44,757 nucleotides of DNA, from NCBI GenBank assembly GCA_020052235.1, contig JAGVPM010000028.1:1-44757 (forward strand), written 5' to 3'. Position 1 is the first letter of the stretch; the number at the start of each line of letters is the position of its first letter. The DNA comes from Candidatus Goldiibacteriota bacterium. Lineage in GTDB: Bacteria; Oederibacteriota; JAAXVQ01. Shown here piece by piece: positions 1 through 7,416 of this stretch. The notes under the pieces were generated by a model that saw only the letters and a list, made by a program, of their open reading frames with translations, was not told where the DNA came from and ran no database searches. The position numbers and the translations under genes were made by a program.

Positions 1-456
1 AAATAAATATCCGTTCCAATGCGCACCGGTGATTTCCTCGGCAATGGCCGAAAGCGAGGCATACCGCTTACCCCGGTATTCAAAACCTTTGTCCAAAACC
101 TTTACTTCAATCCGTACGTCTTTATACTTTTTGAGTATTGTGGTTCCAGGAATGGGTAGCCGCCGGTCCCGTAACTTTCTAGTTTGGCTTCCCCGGTTCG
201 ATGAACTAACCGGCCTGTTGACTTGATTATTAATTGGATCGTACTCCTGAATAAGCTCAGCCACCTTGCCCTGCGCTTTTTCCGAAAGGCCACCATATTC
301 CAGTTCCTGCAAGCGATAGGCGATGCGCCGCCAGAGATATGTTTTATTATTGATGGGCGTAGCTTTACCTTCGTGCAGCTCGGTATACTTTTGGCGCAAG
401 TCAGCCGAAGATGCATTTTTTAGTGCCATGATTTGGTTTAACAGGCTATCTTTCAT
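1..456 (-). CDS. DUF2924 family protein (3' end cut by window edge)
   Basis: Reading from an ATG at 456, 152 codons stay open to base 1, so the C-terminus lies outside the window. The N-terminal part contains LWRRIAYRLQELEYGG, followed by RDRRLPIPGTTI, a segment KGFEYRGKRYASLSAIAEEI and finally GAHWNGYLF; this order is that of DUF2924 proteins as I recall them. Members usually sit beside site-specific recombinases in phage-like or integrated elements, so a recombinase gene may lie just beyond the left edge. The start is chosen because a strong Shine-Dalgarno (GGAGGTG, 464-470) stands 7 bases upstream. Molecular function is unknown. A 104-residue ORF overlapping it in another frame (102-416) is a shadow. 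Confidence 0.85.
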   Translation of the reverse strand, partial: MKDSLLNQIMALKNASSADLRQKYTELHEGKATPINNKTYLWRRIAYRLQELEYGGLSEKAQGKVAELIQEYDPINNQVNRPVSSSNRGSQTRKLRDRRLPIPGTTILKKYKDVRIEVKVLDKGFEYRGKRYASLSAIAEEITGAHWNGYLF

Positions 457-476
457 TTGGTTTCACCTCCGCTCAT

Positions 477-686
477 AGTGCTCCTACGGAGCACTTCCGC
501 TATGGGGGCAAGCCCCCCTTCGGCGCTCACTTTTGTTCGCTGAGCACCCCCCGAGCGTGGGGGAACATTTCCCCCACTCCCCCTTCGAACACCACAACCG
601 GTGTTCTCACCCACATACGGCCATAGGTTCGAAGAAATATCAAGGCGAATAAACGGCGGGTAGCATCTCTTCCGGAAAGCAGAGAT
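477..686. repeat. cluster of short hairpins upstream of the DUF2924 gene
   Basis: Five or six separate inverted repeats follow one another: AGTGCTCC/GGAGCACT (477-484 and 488-495), GGGGGC/GCCCCC (504-509 and 512-517), GTGGGGGAA/TTCCCCCAC (557-565 and 569-577), GAACACC/GGTGTTC (587-593 and 600-606) and ATCTCT/AGAGAT (665-670 and 681-686). Most loops are 2 to 6 bases. The cluster would lie in the 5' leader of the DUF2924 mRNA if transcription starts upstream of it. It contains no convincing gene. It could be a structured RNA, recombination target or element boundary. Confidence 0.7.
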
Positions 687-892
687 ACTTTTGGCGCGAG
701 TTGATTTTTTTCGGTATTTTTCATTTAATGGCCACTATGCCGGATTGGTAAAACCAGCGGATTGACAAATAATGGGCTGAAAATAGCGTTAAATGGCGAG
801 TGTTAAATCTTGTGTGTTTTAGAGATAGTGAGACGAAAAAAGTGAAGAAAAGGCTGGTGTGGGCCTGCCGGGGAGCGAATTCAGCGTAAAAT
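687..892. other. intergenic stretch without recognised feature
   Basis: AT-rich sequence between the hairpin cluster and the terminator at 893. I see no ORF with a ribosome binding site, no tRNA and no clear promoter here. It may contain the boundary between the chromosomal backbone (tRNA-Arg and its terminator) and the element that carries the DUF2924 gene. Confidence 0.4.
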
Positions 893-937
893 AAAAAAGC
901 CTTCGGGCTTGTTTAGGACAAACCAGAAGGCTTTAGG
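893..937 (-). terminator. intrinsic terminator downstream of tRNA-Arg
   Basis: On the minus strand AAAGCCTTC pairs with GAAGGCTTT (926-934 with 896-904) around a 21-base loop, and the stem runs directly into six T residues (A run at 893-898 on the plus strand). It probably ends the transcript that contains tRNA-Arg. Confidence 0.75.
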
Positions 938-989
938 CTGGTGCAAACGTAACGATGCAATAAAAACGCGACAATTCAAAGATAAAATC

Positions 990-1060
990 AGAAAGGTGAA
1001 AGTTGAAAGGTGACCGCAGGGGATCGGATGTCTTTATCCCCTTTCACCTCTCGCCTCTCC
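990..1060. repeat. degenerate repeats of a TTTCACC / TTTCAAC type
   Basis: The stretch holds GAAAGGTGAAAG and TTGAAAGGTGACC, then CCCTTTCACCTCTCGCCTCTCCC in inverted sense (about 991-1014 and 1037-1062). Related words (CAACTTTC, CTTTCAACTCTCG) recur at 1190-1206 and 1981-2004. These look like low-complexity dispersed intergenic repeats. No gene is apparent. Confidence 0.5.
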
Positions 1061-1068
1061 CCTGCTCT

Positions 1069-1089
1069 GTTTTTCGCAGAGCGAAAAAC
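1069..1089. other. hairpin directly after the tRNA-Arg 3' end
   Basis: GTTTTTCGC (1069-1077) and GCGAAAAAC (1081-1089) form a 9-bp stem with a 3-base loop, starting at the base after the tRNA CCA. Near copies occur at 2015-2035 and 2117-2138, both also touching a tRNA gene. The T-rich arm is transcribed first on the minus strand, so this is not a textbook terminator; it may mark tRNA 3' processing. Confidence 0.65.
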
Positions 1090-1167
1090 TGGTGTCCCAG
1101 GCAGGACTCGAACCTGCGGCCAACGGATTAGAAATCCGTTGCTCTAATCCAACTGAGCTACTGGGAC
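1090..1167 (-). tRNA. tRNA-Arg (anticodon TCT)
   Basis: Read on the minus strand, the acceptor arms GTCCCAG and CTGGGAC pair, followed by discriminator A and an encoded CCA. The D-arm GCTC...GAGC, the anticodon stem ACGGA/TCCGT with loop TTTCTAA (anticodon TCT, reads AGA) and a T-arm with GGTTCGAGTCC are all present. The 3' end points toward the DUF2924 region, which is the usual geometry for an element integrated at a tRNA 3' end. Confidence 0.97.
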
Positions 1168-1223
1168 GTGGTGAGCGCTAGTGAGCCAAGCAACTTTCAA
1201 CTCTCGTTGCTTAATTGGCCTGT

Positions 1224-1556
1224 TTACTTTCCCCGGCGGGCAGCCACTGCGAACTGTAAAAAATACTTTTTCCAGGATGCTTCCGTGCTAACAAACAAAC
1301 CAGCACCTAAAAAAAAATCCGCAAAAACTTCGCGGGCACGAGCGATCTCTTTCAACCTGGTTAGATTTCTACCATCACCCAGAGTTAGATCAAAAAGTTC
1401 CAAGGCCCTTTCGAAAGCTTTTTGGCTGTAAGGAATATTGGATTGGGCTTTCCAATTCAAGGTACGCTCCACTTCACTGCCGATATTAGCCATTTGCTCA
1501 ATAAGGGACATCTGCCCCCAGCGTCCTGCAGCAAGTTCAGGGTGTTGCGCACTCAT
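1224..1556 (-). CDS. conserved hypothetical protein, partner of the DUF5674 gene
   Basis: A 110-residue soluble, mainly helical protein with the distinctive N-terminal phrase LAAGRWGQMSLIEQMANIGSEV and a downstream YSQKAFERALELFDLT segment. I recall similar small proteins of about 110 residues in many uncultured bacteria, but no function. Its ATG overlaps the stop of the DUF5674 gene in an ATGA arrangement (1553-1556), so the two are translationally coupled and probably work together. It has no signal peptide or membrane segment. The pair lies between two tRNA genes and is flanked by similar short direct repeats (1190-1206 and 1981-2004), which suggests a mobile cassette. A toxin-antitoxin role is possible but unsupported. 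Confidence 0.75.
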   Translation of the reverse strand: MSAQHPELAAGRWGQMSLIEQMANIGSEVERTLNWKAQSNIPYSQKAFERALELFDLTLGDGRNLTRLKEIARAREVFADFFLGAGLFVSTEASWKKYFLQFAVAARRGK

Positions 1557-1894
1557 GCTTGAACTTTTCGGTTAACGATGTCCATAATCTTTTGACGCGT
1601 GGCAGCATCTTCCACACCCCGGCTCCGGTTATTTCCCGATGGGCGCACATTGATCATGGAATCAAATTCTACAAACTCAGCATTGGGCAATTCCGGATAT
1701 AAATTTATGCCCCAAAGGTTTTTTTGGATTGAACCATCCTGCAACAACTGGGCTTCCAAATCAGAATGGAGTTCGGCATCCAGGGCCAAGAGCCCTTTTT
1801 CAATATCCACGACAGCTTTAACCATGTCGCCAAATGAGGCTGTGGCCATGCATTTGATCTCATCCAAGGATATTGAGCCTGAAATTATTTTCAT
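1553..1894 (-). CDS. DUF5674 family protein
   Basis: The start is set at the ATG at 1894 (MKIISGSISL), giving 113 residues. The frame is open upstream to 2014, but that extension translates the TCGATAG tandem repeats and the CTTTCAACTC repeats and has no family resemblance. AGAGG lies about 11 bases before the chosen ATG. The phrases FGDMVKAVVDIEKG, ELHSDLEAQLLQDGS, LWGINLYPELP, EFDSMINVRPS and NRSRGVED match what I know of DUF5674. Function is unknown. The downstream gene overlaps by 4 bases, which indicates coupled translation. Confidence 0.85.
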   Translation of the reverse strand: MKIISGSISLDEIKCMATASFGDMVKAVVDIEKGLLALDAELHSDLEAQLLQDGSIQKNLWGINLYPELPNAEFVEFDSMINVRPSGNNRSRGVEDAATRQKIMDIVNRKVQA

Positions 1895-1931
1895 GGTTTT
1901 AAATACCTCTACGCTTAAAAAAAATCCTAAC

Positions 1932-1956
1932 TCGATAGTCGATAGTCGATAGTCGA
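1932..1956. repeat. tandem heptamer TCGATAG, about 3.6 copies
   Basis: TCGATAG is repeated three times (1932-1952) followed by TCGA, in the gap between tRNA-Pro and the DUF5674 gene. It lies within the presumed leader of the DUF5674 transcript. No function is evident. Confidence 0.9.
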
Positions 1957-2014
1957 AAATTGACCGAAATCGGGAATTAGGCAACTTTCGCCTTTCAACT
2001 CTCGATTTCCCCAA

Positions 2015-2035
2015 TTTTTTCGCTGTGCGAAAAAA
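2015..2035. other. hairpin just downstream of tRNA-Pro 3' end
   Basis: TTTTTTCGC (2015-2023) pairs with GCGAAAAAA (2027-2035) around TGT, two bases from the end of the tRNA-Pro gene. It has the same design as the hairpin after tRNA-Arg (1069-1089). Confidence 0.65.
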
Positions 2036-2114
<79 letters not shown>

Positions 2115-2116
2115 AT

Positions 2117-2169
2117 GATTTTCGCTAAAGCGAAAATCGCAGCAGCCGAACCAGGCATCATTCGGCTGC
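2117..2169. other. two hairpins between the ITPase gene and tRNA-Pro
   Basis: GATTTTCGCT (2117-2126) pairs with AGCGAAAATC (2129-2138), and GCAGCCGAA (2142-2150) pairs with TTCGGCTGC (2161-2169). The first belongs to the TTTTCGC/GCGAAAA family seen beside both tRNAs. The second lies downstream of the ITPase stop on the minus strand and could weakly terminate or protect that mRNA; no long T run follows. Confidence 0.55.
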
Positions 2170-2210
2170 GATCTATTTGCTCAATTTTCCATTGCTCAAG
2201 GATATATGTT

Positions 2211-2828
2211 TTATCCCTTTACCCGCTTTTTTTCAAGCGTATTTCTTAGGTAAACCGCGACTTTGGCCAAAGCGCGTGAGCGGTGGCTGATTTGATTTTT
2301 CTGTTTTGGCGTCATTTCAGCCAAGGTTTTGCCGTATCCGGCGGGAACAAACACCGGATCATAACCAAACCCATTTCTCCCGCGATTTTCAGTGATAATT
2401 TTCCCCGAAAGCGTCCCGGTACGAATGACGGTCTTTTCCCCCGGCCAAGCCAAAGCCATGGTCGTGGCAAAATACGCTTTGCGCTTGGAACCGCTCAGAG
2501 ATTTCATGGCCTTAAGCAATTTGACGTTATTGGCTGCATAATTGCATTCCGGTCCGGCATACCGGGCGGAACGTACTCCGGGCTTCCCCTGCAACGCAGG
2601 TACAAATAAACCGGAATCATCCGACAGCGCGGGTTGGCCAAAGGCTTTGGAAACCGCCTCAGCTTTCTTAATGGCATTGGCTTCCAAGGTCCGGCCGTTT
2701 TCCACCACGTCGGGGATGGGCGGATAATCGTCCAATGACCGCAAGCGGATGCCGGTTCCGCGCATGAGTTTGGAAATTTCTTTAAGTTTATGTTTATTGC
2801 GGGTAGCCGCGATTAAGGTCAATATCAT
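2211..2828 (-). CDS. rdgB: XTP/dITP diphosphatase (RdgB/HAM1 family)
   Basis: A 205-residue cytosolic enzyme that hydrolyses non-canonical purine nucleotides (dITP, XTP, ITP) to monophosphates and so keeps deaminated bases out of DNA and RNA. It starts with the nucleotide-binding IAATRNKHKLKE segment, has LEANAIKKAEAV (about 49-60), LSDDSGLFVPAL (68-79) with the metal-linked Asp pair, GVRSARYAG, and the C-terminal NGFGYDPVFVP and ISHRSRAL motifs. Length is normal for the family. Its ATG begins one base after the stop of the RNase PH gene; the rph-rdgB order is a common bacterial arrangement. Confidence 0.97.
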   Translation of the reverse strand: MILTLIAATRNKHKLKEISKLMRGTGIRLRSLDDYPPIPDVVENGRTLEANAIKKAEAVSKAFGQPALSDDSGLFVPALQGKPGVRSARYAGPECNYAANNVKLLKAMKSLSGSKRKAYFATTMALAWPGEKTVIRTGTLSGKIITENRGRNGFGYDPVFVPAGYGKTLAEMTPKQKNQISHRSRALAKVAVYLRNTLEKKRVKG

Positions 2829-2829
2829 T

Positions 2830-3552
2830 TTATTTAGAAATATCCCCTAATAGGTTTTTCTGCGCCTGAATCAAAGTTTGAATTCCGGCCTGGGCCAAAT
2901 CCAGCATGGCGTTCAACTGTTCCCGGGTAAACGGATCTTTTTCAGCCGTGCCCTGAACTTCAATTAATTTTCCCGAACCGGTCATGATAACATTCATATC
3001 CACTTCGGCTTGGCTGTCTTCAACATAGGCCAAATCCAACAACAACTCGTTGCGGACATGGCCGATGGAAACCGCGGCCACATAATCCTTAAACGGCAGC
3101 GCGCCCAGCATTTTTTTGGATTGCAGCCAGCGGCAGGCATCCACCATGGCAATGAAGGCCCCGGTAATGGCCGCGGTGCGCGTGCCGCCGTCGGCTTGAA
3201 TGACGTCACAGTCAATCAGCAGGGTCCTTTCGCCCAATTTCGTCATGTCGGTAACCACGCGCAGAGAGCGGCCGATCAAGCGTTGAATTTCCTGGGTACG
3301 CCCACTCTTCCCCTTGACGCCCTCGCGCTGAATGCGCTGCTGCGAAGAACGCGGCAACATGCCGTACTCGGCCGTCACCCATCCCTGGCCTTTGTTGCGC
3401 AAAAAAGGCGGCACGTCTTCCTGCACCGTGGCCGTGCAAAGCACTTTGGTATTTCCGGTTTCAATCAATACGGCCCCTTCCACGTCTTTCAGGTAATTCC
3501 GGGTGATCGTCAGGGGTCTTATCTGATTGTTCTGTCGTCCGTCGGCACGCAT
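2830..3552 (-). CDS. rph: ribonuclease PH
   Basis: A 240-residue phosphorolytic 3'-5' exoribonuclease that trims tRNA 3' ends. The start is placed at the ATG at 3552 ([13 protein letters not shown]), with AGGAG seven bases upstream; an in-frame GTG two codons earlier is less likely. Family marks are [66 protein letters not shown], and the [23 protein letters not shown] segment that carries catalytic and phosphate-binding residues. It sits between an orphan dehydratase-like gene (10-base gap) and rdgB (1-base gap) and is probably cotranscribed with them. Confidence 0.97.
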   Translation of the reverse strand: MRADGRQNNQIRPLTITRNYLKDVEGAVLIETGNTKVLCTATVQEDVPPFLRNKGQGWVTAEYGMLPRSSQQRIQREGVKGKSGRTQEIQRLIGRSLRVVTDMTKLGERTLLIDCDVIQADGGTRTAAITGAFIAMVDACRWLQSKKMLGALPFKDYVAAVSIGHVRNELLLDLAYVEDSQAEVDMNVIMTGSGKLIEVQGTAEKDPFTREQLNAMLDLAQAGIQTLIQAQKNLLGDISK

Positions 3553-3562
3553 GGGCACACTC

Positions 3563-4564
3563 CTAAGATTTGGATTGTTGGCTTCGCAACATTTCTAAAA
3601 ACGCTTCCACCCGGGTACGCGAGCGTCCGTCCAGGGGGCCGGGCCGGTCGCCTTCCAAGGTCAAAATCGGCAAATGCAAATGCTTGCGGAAAGTCATGTC
3701 TTCAATTTGATGATGGCAAAACGATTGCACGTAATGGATGTAACCATCCAAACGCCGGACCATGGTTTGTTCGGCAATATCCGCGATCCGTCCAAAAATA
3801 CTGTAGGGATACGTGTAGGACAAATATTGTTCCAGGACATCTCCGCTGTAATTGGGCATGGCAAATTGCCGGGGAATCTCGTTAAATACCACGCGGGCAT
3901 CCATGGTTTCCACAAATTCAAACAAATCAGAATAGATGGCCGGCACGCCGATGAGTCCCAAACGCAGCATGCTTTGCGGATACGGGGGCTTGGGCGTGAC
4001 CAGCAGGCTTTCCAATTCCGCCTGGAATTGATCCGGATCGCTTTTAAAATCCGAACAATTGATTAAAACATTAAAATTATCGCGTCCGGAGAGCACATTG
4101 CTTTGCCAAGTCCTGCGATCCAGTTCATGCGCCAGCACCCGGATAAAATCCAGGCGTTTTTTCGCCGCCTTGACCGCATCCCATTGGACGCCGAACACCT
4201 CCATCATTTTTTCAATTTCAAAACGCAACAGATAGCGGTTTTTATCATACGGGAAAGCAAAAGAAACAAAATCAGCACGGTCCGGAAGCAGCGCCTCGAG
4301 CATGGCATGCAGATGGGTGCAATCGCCCTGTACCACCCCGATGACGGTTTTAATTCCGGATTGCAAAATGGTGGTATAAAGCCCCTTGACCCAGGAACAG
4401 GTATTGCGGGGCAAGCCGTCGCGCTCCGCTTCATCCAGAAAAGTTTGCGGAAAAGGCGCGGTGATAAACCGGTTGTTTAAATCCACGGGTTTGATCTTCG
4501 CCGCATATAAAACTTCAATGGGGATTGTCGAGGTGATTCCCACAAGCGCCGGGGTCAGAACCAT
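3563..4564 (-). CDS. 2-hydroxyacyl-CoA dehydratase D-component-like protein (HgdB/BcrC/FldC superfamily), orphan
   Basis: The start is set at the ATG at 4564, two bases after the queE stop; the frame is open further upstream but only inside queE. The 333-residue protein has the iron-sulfur protein layout of the HgdB superfamily: [10 protein letters not shown] (Cys56), [10 protein letters not shown] (Cys82) and [12 protein letters not shown] (Cys283), three cysteines expected to bind a [4Fe-4S] cluster. Known members reductively dehydrate 2-hydroxyacyl-CoA or reduce aromatic acyl-CoA, but need a second subunit and an ATP-using activator. Neither is visible here, so the substrate is unknown. 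Tight spacing with queE and rph suggests cotranscription. The orphan state and the queuosine/tRNA-processing neighbours hint at a different role, possibly in RNA or small-molecule metabolism; this is speculation. Confidence 0.8.
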   Translation of the reverse strand: MVLTPALVGITSTIPIEVLYAAKIKPVDLNNRFITAPFPQTFLDEAERDGLPRNTCSWVKGLYTTILQSGIKTVIGVVQGDCTHLHAMLEALLPDRADFVSFAFPYDKNRYLLRFEIEKMMEVFGVQWDAVKAAKKRLDFIRVLAHELDRRTWQSNVLSGRDNFNVLINCSDFKSDPDQFQAELESLLVTPKPPYPQSMLRLGLIGVPAIYSDLFEFVETMDARVVFNEIPRQFAMPNYSGDVLEQYLSYTYPYSIFGRIADIAEQTMVRRLDGYIHYVQSFCHHQIEDMTFRKHLHLPILTLEGDRPGPLDGRSRTRVEAFLEMLRSQQSKS

Positions 4565-4566
4565 AC

Positions 4567-5331
4567 CTAGGCCCACCCCAACATGGGATGGATTTGCGGA
4601 ATCAAACGCACGGCAGGATGCACATGGGCCGCGGCTTGCAGCAGGGCTTCGAGTTGCAAACGCGCCGGTGTTTTTTTCCATGCCACCCCGGTGGCAGGTT
4701 GAATAATGAAGTCCCAGCGCGGAACGCATTGGCGGATCAAACGCGCAGCTTGAACGATTTCCACGGCCGAAGTTTTCGGCACCACCACCACTTTAACGCA
4801 TCCGTCCACGGAACGGGCGTGCCTTAAAAACGCCTCGTGTTGATCCCAGGCTGTGGGTTTGCCGCAAGCGGATTTCAATTTGATATCCGCGGAAATAAAA
4901 TCCAGATGCCGTTTCACTTTTTTTATACCCAACGGCAAGTGGCCGTTGGTTTCCAATAAAATCGGCGAAGGCCACCGCTGGCGCCTTAATTCCTGCAGAA
5001 GAGCTTTTAAATAATCCGCCTGCTCCAAAGGTTCGCCGCCGGTGATGGCCAAACTATGAAAAGGGCCGTATGTCAGCCAAAAATTCCATAACAACGGCAC
5101 TACCTCCGGCGCCGTAACCGGATTGGCCATGCTTAAGGGAACGGAAGCTATATTGGGAAACTGAACCTGCCAGGATTTCGGGCGGGGTGGACGGCTCTGC
5201 GGAGTATCGCAAAACGCACAAGTTTCCCGGCAACCCGCCAGGCGCAAAAAAATCTGACGGTGACCGATCCAGGTGCCTTCTCCCTGTATACTGGTGAAAA
5301 GTTCCTGGAGAAACCCCTGCACATTACTCAT
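4567..5331 (-). CDS. queE: 7-carboxy-7-deazaguanine synthase (radical SAM)
   Basis: QueE converts 6-carboxy-tetrahydropterin to 7-carboxy-7-deazaguanine in queuosine synthesis. The N-terminus reads QELFTSIQGEGTWIGHRQIFLRLAGC, then the radical-SAM cysteines CRETCAFC (C-x3-C-x2-C, residues 34, 38, 41). AITGGEPLEQ (SAM-binding GGE) and LLETNGHLP follow. The start is taken as the ATG at 5331, which overlaps the queD stop by 8 bases; a TTG four codons upstream is the alternative. No separate Shine-Dalgarno is seen, so translation is probably coupled to queD. Length (254) is slightly above many QueE proteins and includes the longer central insertion typical of some bacteria. Confidence 0.93.
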   Translation of the reverse strand: MSNVQGFLQELFTSIQGEGTWIGHRQIFLRLAGCRETCAFCDTPQSRPPRPKSWQVQFPNIASVPLSMANPVTAPEVVPLLWNFWLTYGPFHSLAITGGEPLEQADYLKALLQELRRQRWPSPILLETNGHLPLGIKKVKRHLDFISADIKLKSACGKPTAWDQHEAFLRHARSVDGCVKVVVVPKTSAVEIVQAARLIRQCVPRWDFIIQPATGVAWKKTPARLQLEALLQAAAHVHPAVRLIPQIHPMLGWA

Positions 5332-5698
5332 AGTAACGCACAAAAGCGCGCGGCGATTCCCAAACCACCACGCATTTGATGGTTACAACAGGTTGAATCC
5401 GGGCCAGATCGGCTTTGGCCCGGCCGTAAATGACTTTGGCCAGATTTTCCGAAGTCGGATTTTGCGCAGCGAATTCCGGGAGTTCATTGAGCATGCGGTG
5501 ATCGTAGCTTTCCAAGATCCCCTTCAATACGCTCTTTAGAATGCCAAAATCAATGGCCAACCCCAATGCATCCAAGACCGGAGTAAGCACTTCCAGCCGG
5601 ACTTGCCAATTGTGCCCGTGGCAATTCTCGCATTTCCCCTGATAACCGCGCAATTGATGCCCGGCGGATATTTCTTGTTCCACCACAACTTCAAACAT
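5324..5698 (-). CDS. queD: 6-carboxy-5,6,7,8-tetrahydropterin synthase
   Basis: QueD makes 6-carboxy-tetrahydropterin from dihydroneopterin triphosphate, the step before QueE. The ATG at 5698 (MFEVVVEQEISAGHQL) has AGAGGAGA upstream; the frame extends further upstream only into cimA. The 124-residue protein has zinc ligands His14, His27 and His29 (CHGHNW), the catalytic Cys23 four residues before His27, the LAIDFGIL segment and YDHRMLNEL with the catalytic His. NPTSENLAKVIY near the C-terminus is characteristic. queD starts 13 bases after cimA ends and overlaps queE. Confidence 0.95.
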   Translation of the reverse strand: MFEVVVEQEISAGHQLRGYQGKCENCHGHNWQVRLEVLTPVLDALGLAIDFGILKSVLKGILESYDHRMLNELPEFAAQNPTSENLAKVIYGRAKADLARIQPVVTIKCVVVWESPRAFVRYYE

Positions 5699-5711
5699 GA
5701 ATCTTCTCCTC

Positions 5712-7280
5712 TTATTTCCAACTCCGGTCCGAATGGAGTTTGAATTCAATGGAATCCACCAGGGCTTCCCAGGAAGCCTCGATGATGTTGGTGGATACGC
5801 CGACCGTTCCCCAGGTTTTTTTCTCATCCTGACTTTCTATAAAAACCCGCACCTTCGCATCCGTGCCGGCTTTGGAATCCAAGACACGGACTTTAAAATC
5901 CACCAAGTGAACTTTTTTCAAAGCCGGAAAATATGGTTCCAAGGCTTTGCGCAACGCACTGTCCAAGGCATTGACCGGTCCGTCGCCTTCGGCTGCGGTA
6001 TGAATTTGTTTTCCCTGCACCGTGACTTTGATGGTGGCTTCGGAAATTAATTTATCGTCCCGGTGTTCAACGCTGACCCGAAAACCGCAGAGTTCAAAAT
6101 AGGGCTTGTGCTTCCGCAAGCTGCGCTCCATCAGCAGGCGAAAGCTGGCATCCGCTCCTTCAAACTTATACCCCGCATGCTCGAGAGTCTTTAACCTTTC
6201 AATGATCTGTTTGGCTTCCTCGGAACCCGGTTCCAATTTAACGCCCATTTGCCCGGCTTTAAAAAGCACCGAGGCGATTCCCGCCTGCTCGGAAATAATA
6301 ATGCGGCGTTCATTGCCTACGGTTTGCGGCTGAATATGTTCATAGGAAACGGGATTTTTCCGCACCGCATCCACATGCAAACCGCCTTTATGGGCAAAGG
6401 CATTGTACCCCACATAGGCATTGAACTCGCGGGGCGGAACATTGGCAATTTCCGAAACACTGTGCGACAACGAGGTTATTTGTTTAAGTTGCGCCGGAGG
6501 CATGCAGGTTTTCCCCATTTTCAATTGGAGCGTAGGGATGACCGAACACAAATTGGCATTGCCGCAGCGTTCCCCGTAGCCATTTACCGTTCCCTGGACC
6601 ATGGAGACCCCGCCGGCAACGGCTGCCAACGAGTTGGCCACCGCCAATTCACTGTCATTGTGGGCGTGAATACCCAGCGGAGTGCGCACCGTGGGACGGA
6701 TGATTTCCACCGTGCGCCGGATATCCTCGGGCAGCGTGCCGCCGTTGGTATCGCACAGCACGATCCAATCCGCCCCTGCTTCATCCGCCGCGCGCAAAAC
6801 CTGAAGCGCATATTCCGGATTGACGCGGTACGCATCAAAAAAATGTTCGGAATCAAAAAGCACTTTGCGCTTTTTTAATTTTAGATACGCAACACTTTCC
6901 CGGATCATTTTTAAATTTTCTTCCAAGGAAATCCGCAGTACGTCCCGGACATGCAAATCCCAGGTTTTCCCCACGATGGCCACGGCCGGGGTCCCGGCGT
7001 CCAACAGCGTTTGCAGCGAGGGATCCTGCTCCACTTTGTATTTGGCGCGGCGGGTGCTCCCAAACGCCACCAGCATCGCATGGCTTAAAGGTTCTTTTTT
7101 CATGCGCCGGTAAAATTCCAAATCCTTGGCATTGGTATGGGCCGGGTATCCCCCTTCAATGAAATCCACTTTTTGATCCAGCATGTGCGCAATGGCGACT
7201 TTATCTTCCACGGAAAATTCGATTTCCTCGGACTGGGAGCCGTCACGCAGCGTTGTATCGTAAATGAAAACTTTGGACAT
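5712..7280 (-). CDS. cimA: (R)-citramalate synthase (LeuA/CimA family)
   Basis: A 522-residue enzyme expected to condense pyruvate and acetyl-CoA to citramalate, feeding isoleucine synthesis without threonine. YDTTLRDGSQSEEIEFS opens the HMGL-like TIM barrel with the metal and substrate residues; GIHAHNDSELAVANSLAAV and GTVNGYGERCGNANL are the HxH metal motif and the conserved GxGERxGNA loop. The C-terminal LeuA dimer/allosteric domain runs from about 390 to 510. Length and the long form match the CimA branch (TIGR00977 type) better than 2-isopropylmalate synthase, but substrate is inferred. GGGAGG lies just upstream of the ATG. No leucine-responsive leader is seen; a palindromic repeat lies in the upstream gap. 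Confidence 0.9.
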   Translation of the reverse strand: MSKVFIYDTTLRDGSQSEEIEFSVEDKVAIAHMLDQKVDFIEGGYPAHTNAKDLEFYRRMKKEPLSHAMLVAFGSTRRAKYKVEQDPSLQTLLDAGTPAVAIVGKTWDLHVRDVLRISLEENLKMIRESVAYLKLKKRKVLFDSEHFFDAYRVNPEYALQVLRAADEAGADWIVLCDTNGGTLPEDIRRTVEIIRPTVRTPLGIHAHNDSELAVANSLAAVAGGVSMVQGTVNGYGERCGNANLCSVIPTLQLKMGKTCMPPAQLKQITSLSHSVSEIANVPPREFNAYVGYNAFAHKGGLHVDAVRKNPVSYEHIQPQTVGNERRIIISEQAGIASVLFKAGQMGVKLEPGSEEAKQIIERLKTLEHAGYKFEGADASFRLLMERSLRKHKPYFELCGFRVSVEHRDDKLISEATIKVTVQGKQIHTAAEGDGPVNALDSALRKALEPYFPALKKVHLVDFKVRVLDSKAGTDAKVRVFIESQDEKKTWGTVGVSTNIIEASWEALVDSIEFKLHSDRSWK

Positions 7281-7305
7281 AAAATCCTCCCGAATAATAA
7301 TACTA

Positions 7306-7385
7306 TGTCATTTCGAGGAGCTATGGCGGCGAGAAATCTAAAAAGGAACGTGCGAATTAGATTTCTCGCTTCGCTCGAAATGACA
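7306..7385. repeat. 80-bp palindromic repeat (TGTCATTTCGAG ends)
   Basis: Outer arms TGTCATTTCGAG (7306-7317) and CTCGAAATGACA (7374-7385) are perfect inverted copies, as are inner arms GAGAAATCTAA (7331-7341) and TTAGATTTCTC (7357-7367). I recall repeats with these TCATTTCGAG / GAGAAATCT words from many MAGs. It lies in the recJ-cimA gap and has no coding capacity; it resembles a MITE-like or REP-like element. Confidence 0.9.
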
Positions 7386-7416
7386 ATCATTAATCCAAAC
7401 GCAACTGCGTAAATAA

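Noticed and set aside
477-606. CRISPR-like array
   Set aside because: The stems are all different and there are no equal-length repeats or spacers; no cas gene is present.
527-724. 65-residue minus-strand ORF before the DUF2924 gene
   Set aside because: No ribosome binding site, its C-terminal half runs across the hairpin cluster, and the product has no recognisable family or composition of a real protein.
1895-2014. N-terminal extension of the DUF5674 gene
   Set aside because: It translates the TCGATAG tandem repeat and CTTTCAACTC repeat; family resemblance begins only at the ATG at 1894.
3010-3885. 291-residue plus-strand ORF
   Set aside because: Antisense to rph and the HgdB-like gene, with no start signal and no recognisable domain.
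4565-4729. N-terminal extension of the HgdB-like protein
   Set aside because: It lies wholly inside queE and shows no family sequence; the ATG two bases after the queE stop is the natural start.
5699-5711. preQ1 riboswitch before queD
   Set aside because: Only 13 bases separate cimA and queD, too few for a riboswitch, and no such fold is visible at the end of cimA.
7306-7385. palindrome after recJ as an intrinsic terminator
   Set aside because: No T run follows on the minus strand and the arms are far apart; a dispersed repeat explains it better.
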